Shown here piece after piece: positions 32,626 to 41,725 of a DNA stretch of 64,000 bases. This DNA is from Leptospira fainei serovar Hurstbridge str. BUT 6. GTDB taxonomy: Bacteria > Spirochaetota > Leptospiria > Leptospirales > Leptospiraceae. Where the stretch lies: NCBI RefSeq assembly GCF_000306235.2, contig NZ_AKWZ02000010.1, positions 1,302,001 through 1,366,000 on the forward strand, in the 5' to 3' direction. Positions within the stretch are counted from its first letter, which is position 1. Each line of letters opens with the position of its first letter. The notes under the pieces are model-generated. The model was not told where the DNA came from and ran no database searches. It saw nothing but the letters and a program-made list of their open reading frames with translations. The position numbers and the translations under genes are program-made.

Positions 32626-33894
32626 TTATTTAACTCTACGTCCTCGATGGATGACGGCGAGAATGCTTCCTGGAAACGTAACATTTTCGAATGGAGACCA
32701 TCCGCTTTTGCTTTTGATATCCTCTTTTCGGAATGTAGTCGGCTGATGAAAATTGAGGACTGTAAAACTGGCGCAGTATCCGAGTTCTAATTTTCCAAAG
32801 CCCTTACCGTATTCTTTCGGTAAGAATTCGTTAACGAATTCTCCCGGATTCTCCGAACAAATTGCGGCGATTTTTTCCAGTGAAATTTCTCCGGAGCGAT
32901 ACAGCCATGTAACGAAGAGTGCATAGGTGTCTAGTTGAGAGATTCCGGACGTTCCCCTTTTTTTTTCCTCGATTGAATGGGGCGCATGGTCCGTAGCTAG
33001 ATAGTCGATCCACCCGTCTCGGATACCTTGCAGTAGCATCGTTCTATCTTCGGGCCCGCGCAAGGGTGGATTCATTTGAAACCAATGCCGATTTTCATCC
33101 GTGAGCATCGTTCGATCGAAATAGAGATGGGTCGGAGTCACTTCGCAAGTTACCGAAACTCCGCGTCGCTTAGCGTTAATTATTCTTTGTAATCCTTCAC
33201 CTGTGGAATAATGACAGAGCTTTCCTTTAAGTCCGTATTTTTCGATTAAGTAAAGAGCAAAATCCGTTGCCAAAGTTTCGGCTTCAGGCGGTCTTCGATC
33301 TTCATGCAGGAGTTCACCTTGACTTTTTTCCAAAATCTCGGGATCTTCGCAATGAAAGCTAACATTTTGTCCTTCATAATGCTTTATCGTATCTTCCAAC
33401 TGCTCGTTTGAGTGAAAGAATAATTCACCGACAGATGGGCCCATGAACGCTTTATAAGGAACATGTAATGTTAAAGGTTTGGTTTTTGGCCCGATTCCGG
33501 CATAGAGGGTGATCCGAACCGGAGATCGATCCGCTAATTCCTGCTTTCTCCGATAGATATCATCGTTAACCGGAGGGAGCGGGTTATTGGGCATATCGGC
33601 AATATGTATTACGCCCCCGTTGATCGCGGCCAAGCCTGCGGATTGAAAATCCTCTTTGTAAGTATGCTTTTTTGTTTCATCTTCCCGAGCATGAACATGA
33701 ATGTCCCCGAATCCGGCAAAGATCACGGACTGATCCGGATCGAAGAGCAAATCGCCTTCCTCTTGGGTTTGCAGGATCGAGCCATAATGAATTGCGGAAA
33801 TAAGTCCGGTATCCGGATCCATTTCCAGAACGCCCTTAAAGGATCCGGTTGAAGTTTGAAATTGGCCCGATATTCGGCGAATGATCCCTTTCAT
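32626..33894 (-). CDS. Dihydroorotase-like amidohydrolase
   Basis: The 422-residue protein is an amidohydrolase of the dihydroorotase group: metal motif DIHVHARED (about residue 63), PYKAFMGPS with the candidate metal-bridging Lys, HCEDPEIL, CHYSTGEGL, CEVTPTHLYFD and the final ATDHAPHS. Dihydroorotase makes dihydroorotate in pyrimidine synthesis. The HxHxR context (HARED rather than HFREPG) is somewhat unusual, so activity as a different cyclic amidohydrolase cannot be excluded. It ends the same minus-strand run as the HAMP-TPR gene, with a 15-base gap. Confidence 0.87.
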   Translation of the reverse strand: MKGIIRRISGQFQTSTGSFKGVLEMDPDTGLISAIHYGSILQTQEEGDLLFDPDQSVIFAGFGDIHVHAREDETKKHTYKEDFQSAGLAAINGGVIHIADMPNNPLPPVNDDIYRRKQELADRSPVRITLYAGIGPKTKPLTLHVPYKAFMGPSVGELFFHSNEQLEDTIKHYEGQNVSFHCEDPEILEKSQGELLHEDRRPPEAETLATDFALYLIEKYGLKGKLCHYSTGEGLQRIINAKRRGVSVTCEVTPTHLYFDRTMLTDENRHWFQMNPPLRGPEDRTMLLQGIRDGWIDYLATDHAPHSIEEKKRGTSGISQLDTYALFVTWLYRSGEISLEKIAAICSENPGEFVNEFLPKEYGKGFGKLELGYCASFTVLNFHQPTTFRKEDIKSKSGWSPFENVTFPGSILAVIHRGRRVK

Positions 33895-33909
33895 TAATCC
33901 AGATTGGAT

Positions 33910-36045
33910 TCAGCTCCCTTTTTTTTCTATCGCATTCAGGAGTTTTGTGAGCGTGGGAGAAACTCCTTCGTCTGTTTGAATTTCCACGGCTATGTCTTGG
34001 GCTTCGGCTAAGCGCCCTTCTAAGAAATATAATTCGGCAAGATGCAGGCGATTTTGAGAATGCCTCGGATTCTCCGAACGGACTTTCTCCGCCAGGCGGA
34101 TTGCCTCTTTCCGATTTCCGAGTTTCTTTAAGCAATAGGAAGTTAAAAAAATAACTTCCGGATCGTTCGTTCCTAAAGCACGGATCGCTTCGGCAGCCAA
34201 ATAGGCGCGTTGATAATCCTTCGCTTTCAATGCTGCTTTCAAAATAAGTTTGGATCTGTTCGGATCCGAGGAAGGTAAGCTTTCTAATTCCGTAAGAATC
34301 TGTCCCAATTCTTTCGGTGAATGGGCTAGTTTAATTCTTTGTAAAGTCTCTTTCCAAGAGCTGTCTTTGAATACGGAGTGATGACCGGAAATTCCAGTTT
34401 CGTTCGCAGCTGCGGAGCGAATCGATTGGATCATTCGATTGAACTGGTCTGCAAGACTTCCGATCTCATCCCAGGCCTCCGCACGAAGTTCCCGTTCTAA
34501 ATCCCCTTCCGTCGCGAGTTCCAGTCCGGAATATAATCTTTCCAAAGGATGGAATATGATAAATGAGAGAAATGCATGGATTCCGATTCCGAACAGAAAG
34601 AGACAGAGCAGAAAGGCGAGCAAAGGCTTGGCCAAAAGTTTTGTTTCGAACGCGAGATAATCCTTATACGGTATTCCTGTTTCTTTTGCTTGCGTTTTGC
34701 CCGGAGATTTTTGGATTAGAGAATAATAATATTTTTCCTCTGTTCCGGGAATTTTTCGAAATCTGGGTTCTCCATCGGGAACAAGCTCTCGCGATTGGTC
34801 TAGTATCAGTTCTCTTAACGATTCGCCTTCGGCCGGGGAGTTTTTTACGATGCCAGAAAGAACTTTCAAGTATTGGGCAAGAGTCGCGTCTCTTCCGTCG
34901 GGATTTAATATTGCTATCGCTTCCTCTTTGAGTTCTTTTTCAGGAAGGTTTTTGATTTTTTTCCGAATCTTCTCCAAATCTTTCGAAAGACCGATTAATT
35001 TTTCGGAATACTCCGGGTTCCCGATCCAATTTTTTCCCGCTTCGGAATAGGCCGGAAATTCGTGCATGAGTAATTGCGGATTTTCCCAAATGAACGAAAG
35101 GATCAAATCCCGCTTTGTCTCCGTGAATAAGGATGGATCCAAGCCCCCCGAAACTCCGGAGTTAAAACCGCTCGCTTCTTGAACCGTAAATGTGTAGGAT
35201 TTAGGAGAAAGGTCTTCTGCTTTTTGCCGTTCGCTTACCGTTTCTCTAAGCGAATCCAGTCCGGGCTGTAGAAATAGCCAGCTGCTTCCCTGAAAAACGA
35301 AGAGGAGGAGCAATATGATTCCCAATATTAACGGGTTTCGAACGCTGAAAGCTTCTCCCGACGCTCTTAAATGGACGAGCCAAGCGATGAATAACGCGGT
35401 AAGAAAGAGCGGATTCCAGAAAGATAGGGCCATTGCACGATCGATCGGTATGGCTATTTCCTTCGTATGAAATAGTAACGTGGTTCCGAACAAGAGAAGA
35501 AATGGAACCCATAGTGAGACGGCCATTAATTTTATGTCGGCTCTCGGCGCTTGAAAGGCTCGCACTGCTCCTAAAATCAGTGCGGCTCCTAAATAGGAGG
35601 ATAAAATCCAGGCTAAAATTCTTTCATCGCCGAGTCGAATTACGTCAAAGACGTTTCCGGAGAAATCATAACTGGGAGGAAAGGGAACCGTTCTTAATAC
35701 GTGCAAAATTAAAGAACCCAAGGCCAAGAGAAAGCCTCCGGTCAGTAAACTTCTCCCTGATTTATGGGAGCTTTGAGGATTTAAGAAGTAGAAGTACGCG
35801 AGAAGATGTGTGCAGGCTAAAATTGCGCTTGGAATGGAAATCCAGCGATGGAGAAAAGAAATAGGATAAAAGAAGGAAGTCCCCACCAAAAAGGCGAGTT
35901 GCATTAGGGCGAAATATAAAAAGACCCAACCCAGATGGACTGTGGACTCCAATTTTTCTTTGGGTGAGAGTAAAAAAAACGCGCAAAGCCCCGAGACTAT
36001 GAATCCCGTGAGATAGCACACACTAGCGAAGGTGAGGACCGTCAT
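33910..36045 (-). CDS. Multi-pass membrane protein with HAMP domain and C-terminal TPR repeats
   Basis: The 711-residue protein has about seven membrane helices in its first 250 residues, an extracytoplasmic segment of about 230 residues, another helix pair (PLLAFLLCLFLFGIGIHAFLSFIIF), then a HAMP domain (HPLERLYSGLELATEGDLERELRAEAWDEIGSLADQFNRMI). Instead of a kinase, cyclase or phosphatase, the C-terminal 170 residues form TPR-like helical repeats (DYQRAYLAAEAIRALGTNDPEVIFLTSYCLKKLGNRKEAIRLAEK). I infer a transmembrane signalling or scaffold protein with an unknown partner. Confidence 0.8.
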   Translation of the reverse strand: MTVLTFASVCYLTGFIVSGLCAFFLLSPKEKLESTVHLGWVFLYFALMQLAFLVGTSFFYPISFLHRWISIPSAILACTHLLAYFYFLNPQSSHKSGRSLLTGGFLLALGSLILHVLRTVPFPPSYDFSGNVFDVIRLGDERILAWILSSYLGAALILGAVRAFQAPRADIKLMAVSLWVPFLLLFGTTLLFHTKEIAIPIDRAMALSFWNPLFLTALFIAWLVHLRASGEAFSVRNPLILGIILLLLFVFQGSSWLFLQPGLDSLRETVSERQKAEDLSPKSYTFTVQEASGFNSGVSGGLDPSLFTETKRDLILSFIWENPQLLMHEFPAYSEAGKNWIGNPEYSEKLIGLSKDLEKIRKKIKNLPEKELKEEAIAILNPDGRDATLAQYLKVLSGIVKNSPAEGESLRELILDQSRELVPDGEPRFRKIPGTEEKYYYSLIQKSPGKTQAKETGIPYKDYLAFETKLLAKPLLAFLLCLFLFGIGIHAFLSFIIFHPLERLYSGLELATEGDLERELRAEAWDEIGSLADQFNRMIQSIRSAAANETGISGHHSVFKDSSWKETLQRIKLAHSPKELGQILTELESLPSSDPNRSKLILKAALKAKDYQRAYLAAEAIRALGTNDPEVIFLTSYCLKKLGNRKEAIRLAEKVRSENPRHSQNRLHLAELYFLEGRLAEAQDIAVEIQTDEGVSPTLTKLLNAIEKKGS

Positions 36046-36146
36046 TCCATTCTCCCGGATATGTTCCGATCCCCCGAACGATTGCCGGTCCGATCGGAGG
36101 AGTTTGTCGTCCCGATGTTAGGATTCCGCCTAAACCAAGGAAAGTC

Positions 36147-36731
36147 TTATTTCACGCAAATTGCGGCGAATTTTGCGGTGGTTGGGCTGGAATTCGATTC
36201 GCCCGAATTTAGATTCACGATTTGGAAATTACCTTTGTCTCCTTCCGGAGTGGTGGACCAAAAATATCCTAATGATTTAAGTTTCTTATCCGCTCGTTTG
36301 GAGAATGTCTTTAGCTCTTCTTTGTCCGGGAGGCGCTTTCTTCTTCCTGAACAATATTCCACCGCTTCTTCCCAAGTGGCCGGTTGTCCTGCGACGTCAT
36401 CCCACCCATGCTTGCCGTATACCGGAGTTTTATCCAGATACTCCATTAGAATGAAATAACCAAAGAAAAGAATAAGCGAAATGGCTGCAAATCCGGTCAA
36501 CTTTACTAAGAAAGACGAGTGGCGAGGTTCTTTTGCCGCTGGAAGTTCTTTCATTGTTTGGCTGATCTTATTTGCGACAGTCTGTTGCTGTCTGTTGCTG
36601 GGCTTTCCTTGATCCGGTCTGCGTTTCGTCTGGTTGCCGGTTTGGTGCCCCCTATTTCCGCCTGGTTTATGAGGAGAATCCTGTTTTTTTTGGTGAGAGG
36701 ATTTACGTGGAGGCTTGCGACGATTCGCCAT
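36147..36731 (-). CDS. Membrane-anchored protein with DUF1566/Lcl-like C-terminal domain
   Basis: The 194-residue product has a very basic, Gln/Arg/Lys-rich N-terminal 75 residues (probably cytoplasmic or disordered), one membrane helix (GFAAISLILFFGYFILMEYL, about 91-110) and a C-terminal domain with WDDVAGQPATWEEAVEYCSGRRKRLPDKEELKTF and YFWSTTPEG, as in DUF1566/Lcl or sulfatase-modifying-like carbohydrate domains that usually face outward. Substrate unknown. The start at 36731 follows GAGG on the minus strand. Confidence 0.72.
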   Translation of the reverse strand: MANRRKPPRKSSHQKKQDSPHKPGGNRGHQTGNQTKRRPDQGKPSNRQQQTVANKISQTMKELPAAKEPRHSSFLVKLTGFAAISLILFFGYFILMEYLDKTPVYGKHGWDDVAGQPATWEEAVEYCSGRRKRLPDKEELKTFSKRADKKLKSLGYFWSTTPEGDKGNFQIVNLNSGESNSSPTTAKFAAICVK

Positions 36732-36956
36732 TGAGGAGGTATCCTTTATCTTTCGAGTTTCAGGCGTTCCTTCGAGTAATAGACTATCGAAGAGGAGCCG
36801 CCGCTTCCGACGGGTTCCGAAAGCCGCCGTAAAAAAGAATCTCTACCACGAGGACCGCATTTCGTAAAGAAAAAACCTCTCTCCTATTCGGAAAGGCTCC
36901 AAACCGTTTCGGAAAAAGGTCGAACGAATCCTCATAAAGGAAAGGATTGTCCAAGA

Positions 36957-38246
36957 ATGGAAACGATTCATATCGGCATGATCGGTGCTGGAACTGTAGG
37001 TTCGGGTGTTTTAAAGATTCTTCGGGAGGAAACCCATCGAATCGAAAAGGATTTCGGATTATCAATCGTACTTCATTCTGTATGCACTCGGACTCCGGAT
37101 AAAGTTCTTCCGATTCTTAAGGAATTTCCGAATACGATTCTCACCGACGATATTTCAAAGGTCGCAGGGAATCCTGAAATCGATATGATTCTGGAATTAA
37201 TCGGCGGCACGACTGCATCTGAAGAGATCGTTGTCCGCTCCTTACAGGCTAAACAAACCGTCATTACGGCAAACAAGGCTTTGCTTTCCGAAAAAGGGGA
37301 TTCATTATTTAAGATTGCGGAAGAAAATCATACCGAAATCGGTTACGAAGCCGCAGTTGGCGGTGCAATACCGGTCATCAGAGCGATCCGTAATTGTTTG
37401 GCAGGAGATCGATTTCTTGGATTGTACGGAATTTTAAACGGCACGACCAATTTCATTCTTTCTAAGATGGAAAAGGAGAATTTGGACTACGCGGCTGCGC
37501 TACGTTTGGCTCAAGAGAAAGGATTTGCGGAAGCGGATCCGTCTTTCGACGTCGAGGGAATCGATACGGCGCATAAAATCAGCATATTAGGTTCTCTTGC
37601 ATTCGGGGAGAAAATTCCTTTACAGAGCATAACGACCGAGGGGATAACAAAGATTACGCGATTGGACATTCAGTTTGCTTCCGATCTAGGTTATAGAATT
37701 AAATTATTGGGTTTGGTTCGTAAGTTGGACGGTAAGATTGAAGCTCGAGTTCAGCCGGTGATGATTCCGGTCCAGCATGCCTTTGCAAGCGTGATGAACG
37801 AAACGAATGCAGTATATTATAAAACCGCCTATGCGGGATCGGGACTTTTAATCGGAAAAGGGGCGGGTGCTCTTCCGACGGCGTCGGCAGTGATCGCAGA
37901 TTTGGTATATTATGCTTCTCGTCGCAAAAAAAACCTACCGCTGGAGCGAAATCGGTTTCATCGGGCTACAATTTCCGAAGCAAATCAGACGGAAGCTAGA
38001 TATTATTTACGATTTAATTCAGTTGATCAACCGGGCGTTTTGGCTGAAATTGCTAAAGTTCTTGGGATAAACGGAGTTTCGATATCTTCAGTACGTCAAA
38101 ACGAGTCCGACCAGGAACCGGCCGAAGTTGTTGTCGTCACGCATCCTTGCGTTGAAGCTTCGATTTTGGCATCTCTCGGAAGAATCGATTCACTGGATGT
38201 GATTTTGGAGCCTTCGATTGCCATCCGTTTGGAGGACAAATTGTAA
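36957..38246 (+). CDS. hom: Homoserine dehydrogenase
   Basis: Homoserine dehydrogenase reduces aspartate semialdehyde for threonine and methionine synthesis. The 429-residue protein has the N-terminal Rossmann motif [16 protein letters not shown], the [10 protein letters not shown] segment, the catalytic-domain motifs [12 protein letters not shown] and [12 protein letters not shown], and [22 protein letters not shown]-terminal ACT domain ([22 protein letters not shown]) suggests threonine feedback control. The 109-residue unknown gene starts 3 bases after its stop. Confidence 0.97.
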   Translation: METIHIGMIGAGTVGSGVLKILREETHRIEKDFGLSIVLHSVCTRTPDKVLPILKEFPNTILTDDISKVAGNPEIDMILELIGGTTASEEIVVRSLQAKQTVITANKALLSEKGDSLFKIAEENHTEIGYEAAVGGAIPVIRAIRNCLAGDRFLGLYGILNGTTNFILSKMEKENLDYAAALRLAQEKGFAEADPSFDVEGIDTAHKISILGSLAFGEKIPLQSITTEGITKITRLDIQFASDLGYRIKLLGLVRKLDGKIEARVQPVMIPVQHAFASVMNETNAVYYKTAYAGSGLLIGKGAGALPTASAVIADLVYYASRRKKNLPLERNRFHRATISEANQTEARYYLRFNSVDQPGVLAEIAKVLGINGVSISSVRQNESDQEPAEVVVVTHPCVEASILASLGRIDSLDVILEPSIAIRLEDKL

Positions 38247-38249
38247 TTC

Positions 38250-38579
38250 ATGGACGAATTCCCGTTCACTATCTCTCTTCACGGAGGTTACGGGGATGAA
38301 CATTTGGATTTATTTTTGGATATCGACGGAATTTCTCGTCTAATCACCTTCGGAGCACAAGTTTCTTATTGGGAAAACTTGTGCCAAGGGGGGACGGTCA
38401 CTTTTCGCAGAAAGGAAGACCACCGAAGAATTTACCTCGAGTTTGAGGGAGAAATCGACGGAAAGGGGTGGATACGGATTCTAACCCATGGGATTGCTCT
38501 GGTGGAATCAAAGCTAAAAAACATCAAGGGAAGTGAGGAAGTCCAAGCCTCCCTTAAAGATGGCAAACTGCTGTTATAG
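38250..38579 (+). CDS. Hypothetical protein between hom and a STAS gene
   Basis: The 109-residue product is predicted to be beta-strand rich: [33 protein letters not shown], then [20 protein letters not shown]. No signal peptide or membrane segment. I do not recognise the family. It starts 3 bases after hom and ends 16 bases before the STAS gene, so all three are likely one transcript. Confidence 0.7.
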   Translation: MDEFPFTISLHGGYGDEHLDLFLDIDGISRLITFGAQVSYWENLCQGGTVTFRRKEDHRRIYLEFEGEIDGKGWIRILTHGIALVESKLKNIKGSEEVQASLKDGKLLL

Positions 38580-38595
38580 CACGGATCAGGAAGAA

Positions 38596-38967
38596 ATGGC
38601 AAGAACGGAATTCGAAGGGCTGTTTATAGAAACAAAACGTACTCCCGTAAAAGAGAGGGAAGTTCTCGTCGTAACGATGAACGGAAAGGTGACAAATTCA
38701 AACGCTTTTGAAATTTCGCGTAAGATAAACTTCGTTTTTGACGAGGGCGTTTTCGAGATTATTTTGGATCTCTCCGCCCTAGAATATATCAACAGCGTGG
38801 GTGTTGCGACTCTTCTTACGTTAATTAAAACTGTGGACCAGCATAACGGCAAAATCGTTATCGGCGGTCTAAATCATTTTTTAGAAAATGTAATTCGTTT
38901 AATGGAATTACCTAAAAAAGTCGCGATCTACCATACATTGGAAGAAGCTAAGACGGCCTTTGCATAA
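38596..38967 (+). CDS. STAS-domain anti-sigma factor antagonist
   Basis: From the ATG at 38596 (AGGAAG just upstream) the protein has 123 residues with a typical RsbV/SpoIIAA STAS fold: [24 protein letters not shown], then [23 protein letters not shown] with the conserved Ser in NSVGV where RsbW-like kinases phosphorylate. The partner kinase is not adjacent; the one at 46541 is a candidate. An earlier start at 38533 would overlap the upstream gene and is unlikely. Confidence 0.85.
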   Translation: MARTEFEGLFIETKRTPVKEREVLVVTMNGKVTNSNAFEISRKINFVFDEGVFEIILDLSALEYINSVGVATLLTLIKTVDQHNGKIVIGGLNHFLENVIRLMELPKKVAIYHTLEEAKTAFA

Positions 38968-39010
38968 TCCGCATCGGCTGCACAGCTTTACGGAGTAACC
39001 GCCCGTTTTC

Positions 39011-39568
39011 TCAGGGTTTTTCGCTTAACAGTTTCAGAAAATAAAATATACTAATTACAACCATTACTCCGCTTGCGACGAACTTTGCCGTACGTAACAG
39101 ATTCAACGGAAAAGCTAAATTTCCCGCAGGTTCGGGATATGAGAATAGAATTCTGCATATCACAAGATTCTCAAGTGAATCAAATGCAAGATATGCCAAT
39201 GGAATATACATAGCTTTAGGTGCGGAAATTTCGTTTGTCCTAATTCTATAAAGTAAGCCGATTAAAAAGCAAAAACTGATCGTAAGTGAAGTCGGCAATA
39301 CCAAATCCCCTATTAGTATCATCTTATGAGCCCGAATTCCTTGTTCGCCGTAATGTTTTAGGAGATCGTTTGTTTCGGATTCGGACAAGATAGGCGAACG
39401 GGAGTCGGTCAGGTTGGCTCCTCCGGCCATATCCAAAATTCCGTATCCACCGGTAGAATTGTAAAATGCTGTGGCGATTCCGTTCATAACTAGCATTATG
39501 AGGACGGTAGCGATAAACGCGATAATAGTGTTCCGTTTGGTCGATCGATCGTATAGAAATTGAAGCAT
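39011..39568 (-). CDS. Four-helix membrane protein of unknown function
   Basis: The 185-residue protein has four predicted membrane helices: TIIAFIATVLIMLVMNGIATAF near the start, ILIGDLVLPTSLTISFCFLIGLLY, AMYIPLAYLAFDSLENLVICRILF and FVASGVMVVISIFYFLKLL at the end. A loop with DMAGGANLTDSRSPILSESE lies between helices 1 and 2. I do not recognise a family. It is transcribed alone, convergent with the hom operon. Confidence 0.75.
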   Translation of the reverse strand: MLQFLYDRSTKRNTIIAFIATVLIMLVMNGIATAFYNSTGGYGILDMAGGANLTDSRSPILSESETNDLLKHYGEQGIRAHKMILIGDLVLPTSLTISFCFLIGLLYRIRTNEISAPKAMYIPLAYLAFDSLENLVICRILFSYPEPAGNLAFPLNLLRTAKFVASGVMVVISIFYFLKLLSEKP

Positions 39569-39732
39569 ATTTTTCTCCGTTCTTTGTTTCTCAGAAAAAC
39601 AGGACTTCGTCTGGAACTTAAGTTCCAGATAGAGGAAAAAGTTTCATCGATCTTTGTTCAGAAAGATGCAAAAAAGCAATCCTGTCCGATAAAGAAATCA
39701 GCTACGCAAATTAATTGGAGGTAAGGCTCTTT

Positions 39733-41463
39733 TTAAGGAATCGGGATCGGCTCATCTTCCCGCTCTTCTTCCTCGAATTGCTCATTGAATCGATTGAGTA
39801 GTTTTTGTTCTCGCAATTTAGCCGCGGCTTCCGAATAGATGCGTTCTTCGATTCTGCGCATCAAAAGGTCCAACCCGATTTTCTTGAACGCCGACACGTA
39901 GACCGTATCGATGTCCGCTTCTCGTATCAGTTCGGTCCTGGCTTCTTCAGGCAAACTATCGATCTTATTATAAACTAGGATTCTGGGAATTTCTGCCAGC
40001 CCCAAATCCTCCAGAATCGATTCCACTGCTTCCATATGCAGATGATGCTCCGGGTTGGATATATCCACGACATGCAGTAGTAAATCCGAATCCCCTAGCT
40101 CCTCCAGAGTCGCCTTGAACGCATTGGACAGTTCGGGAGGAAGATCATGGATAAATCCAACAGTATCCGAAATAATGATTTCTCTTTCTTCCGGAAATCT
40201 AAGTCGTCTCGAAGTCGGATCCAAGGTTGCGAAAAGTTTGTCTTCGGATAATACTTCCGAATTCGTAAGCATGTTCAAAAGAGTGGATTTGCCGGCATTC
40301 GTATATCCGACGATTCCGCAAACCGGGATCTCGTTTTTCTTACGCCTACGTCGCGCAATTTCCCTTCTTTTCTTCAGGGATTTTAATTCCTGCTCCAGAC
40401 GGGAAATTCTTTCTTCCACTCTACGTTTACCGATTTCGAGTTTTGTTTCCCCCGGACCTCTTCCTCCGATCCCTCCGGTTAGCCTCGACATATTGTCGTC
40501 AAGTTCCGTTAGTCGCCCTTTAAGATACTTTAATTGAGCCAATTCGACTTGCAGCTTACCGTCGCGGCTTTTGGCATTTCTTGCAAAAATATCCAGGATG
40601 AGCTGAGTTCTATCGATTACTTTTAAGTCGGCATAATCGGAAATTTTTTTCGCTTGGGAAGGAGTTAATTCCAAATCGAACACGAGTAGTTCGACTTGTT
40701 TTTGGATCGCTTTCAGAACGATCTCCTCTAACTTTCCTTTTCCCAAAACCGTCGCGGGATCGAGCCGGTTTTTTCTTTGAATGAACGAATCGACCACATG
40801 AACTCCCGCCGTTCTACAGAGCTCTTTTAATTCGTCTATCGACTGACTCGGAGTTCGACCTCTTTTGTGTTCGGGATAAACGCCGACTAAAAAAGCCCGA
40901 TTTTCTTTTTGTGCCCCTTTGAAATTGCGCCTATACCGAGCCATTCGAGTTTCTATATCTAGAATCTCTTCGAGTATCCCTTCTTCCAATTGGCCCGGAT
41001 TCTTTCGCGGCAGGATCGTCCAAGGCTCGCCTTCTTCATCTTCGGGATTTACGTAAGCAGAATAATACACTTTGGGAAGACCGCTTTCGGCGACAGTAAT
41101 TGCGGTAATATAATCCAGCCGAAGTAAAGCTAAGTCAGTTAAATCTTCCTGGTTTAAGGGCTCGTCCTTTAGATGAGTGTGCACGAGTCGTAAGCCTCGC
41201 AATCTTGCGTCCGACGTCCGAATTCGATCCAGCCACGGGATATCGATCGAGCTATCTGAGCCGACGATTACGTTGGTAACATATCCTGTTCTATCGATTA
41301 ATATCCCGACCTGACGGCCGATTTCGTGGGAAAGTTCGGTGAGAGTTCTGGAAACTTCCGGGGTGATGATTACATTTTCCCGGATTCTTCTTTCTGAAAG
41401 TTTCTTCAGACGTTGCACTTGATTGGACTTAAGTCCGGAAAGGTTACCGCTGAGCTTACTAAT
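39733..41463 (-). CDS. hflX: GTPase HflX (apparent AUU start)
   Basis: HflX is a ribosome-binding GTPase that splits or rescues stalled 70S ribosomes. The protein has the N-terminal HflX domain, the Gly-rich loop [17 protein letters not shown], and the G domain with Walker [24 protein letters not shown] and NKID. The first usual start is GTG at 41418, but the homologous N-terminus extends further upstream as [21 protein letters not shown], matching the GNTxGLKPSQ start seen in HflX of other phyla. In that frame an ATT codon at 41461-41463 has a perfect AAGGAG 7-8 bases before it and a stop codon lies 9 codons further up, so AUU is the most plausible start, giving 576 residues. Confidence 0.9.
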   Translation of the reverse strand: MSKLSGNLSGLKSNQVQRLKKLSERRIRENVIITPEVSRTLTELSHEIGRQVGILIDRTGYVTNVIVGSDSSIDIPWLDRIRTSDARLRGLRLVHTHLKDEPLNQEDLTDLALLRLDYITAITVAESGLPKVYYSAYVNPEDEEGEPWTILPRKNPGQLEEGILEEILDIETRMARYRRNFKGAQKENRAFLVGVYPEHKRGRTPSQSIDELKELCRTAGVHVVDSFIQRKNRLDPATVLGKGKLEEIVLKAIQKQVELLVFDLELTPSQAKKISDYADLKVIDRTQLILDIFARNAKSRDGKLQVELAQLKYLKGRLTELDDNMSRLTGGIGGRGPGETKLEIGKRRVEERISRLEQELKSLKKRREIARRRRKKNEIPVCGIVGYTNAGKSTLLNMLTNSEVLSEDKLFATLDPTSRRLRFPEEREIIISDTVGFIHDLPPELSNAFKATLEELGDSDLLLHVVDISNPEHHLHMEAVESILEDLGLAEIPRILVYNKIDSLPEEARTELIREADIDTVYVSAFKKIGLDLLMRRIEERIYSEAAAKLREQKLLNRFNEQFEEEEREDEPIPIP

Positions 41464-41478
41464 AAAAGGACTCCTTTT
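41461..41478 (-). promoter_or_regulatory. Translation start region of hflX: ribosome site plus ATT codon
   Basis: Read on the minus strand this is AAAAGGAGTCCTTTT followed by ATT. The AAGGAG is a full Shine-Dalgarno at ideal spacing, and the 15 bases form inverted arms AAAAGGA / TCCTTTT around one base. No ATG, GTG or TTG in this frame lies between it and the upstream stop. It decides the start assigned to hflX. Confidence 0.6.
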
Positions 41479-41558
41479 AGCAATAGATTAACAGCTTTCA
41501 AAACGTTCGTCAAGCAGTTCCAAATCTAACTATTCTAGATTATTTAGACTACAAACGG

Positions 41559-41583
41559 CCGACAAAAATCAGGTCGGTTTTTT
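41559..41583 (+). terminator. Short terminator-like hairpin in the hflX / HEAT-protein divergent gap
   Basis: CCGAC and GTCGG (5 bp, 9-base loop) are followed by six T on the plus strand. The only genes it could end in that direction would be a short RNA starting in the 41464-41558 gap or the leader of the HEAT gene at 41726. The rest of this 260-base gap shows no gene. Confidence 0.35.
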
Positions 41584-41725
41584 AATGCAGGAAAGAAATT
41601 ATTCTGTAAAAATAAGGAACGCCGAGCGTACTTATGCATTAAGTGGAAAAAAAGGTCATTGCCGACTCGTGATCGGTCGAAAAAAAAGAATAGAGGCTTG
41701 AGGAGGGGATTGTTTCCTGGAACCG

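Noticed and set aside
35433..35864. 143-codon frame antisense to the HAMP-TPR gene
   Set aside because: Arg-rich translation typical of an antisense shadow; the opposite strand has a clear domain structure.
36582..36605. Direct repeat of TCTGTTGCTG in tandem
   Set aside because: It lies inside a Gln/Thr-rich coding segment and only two units are present; a simple codon repeat.
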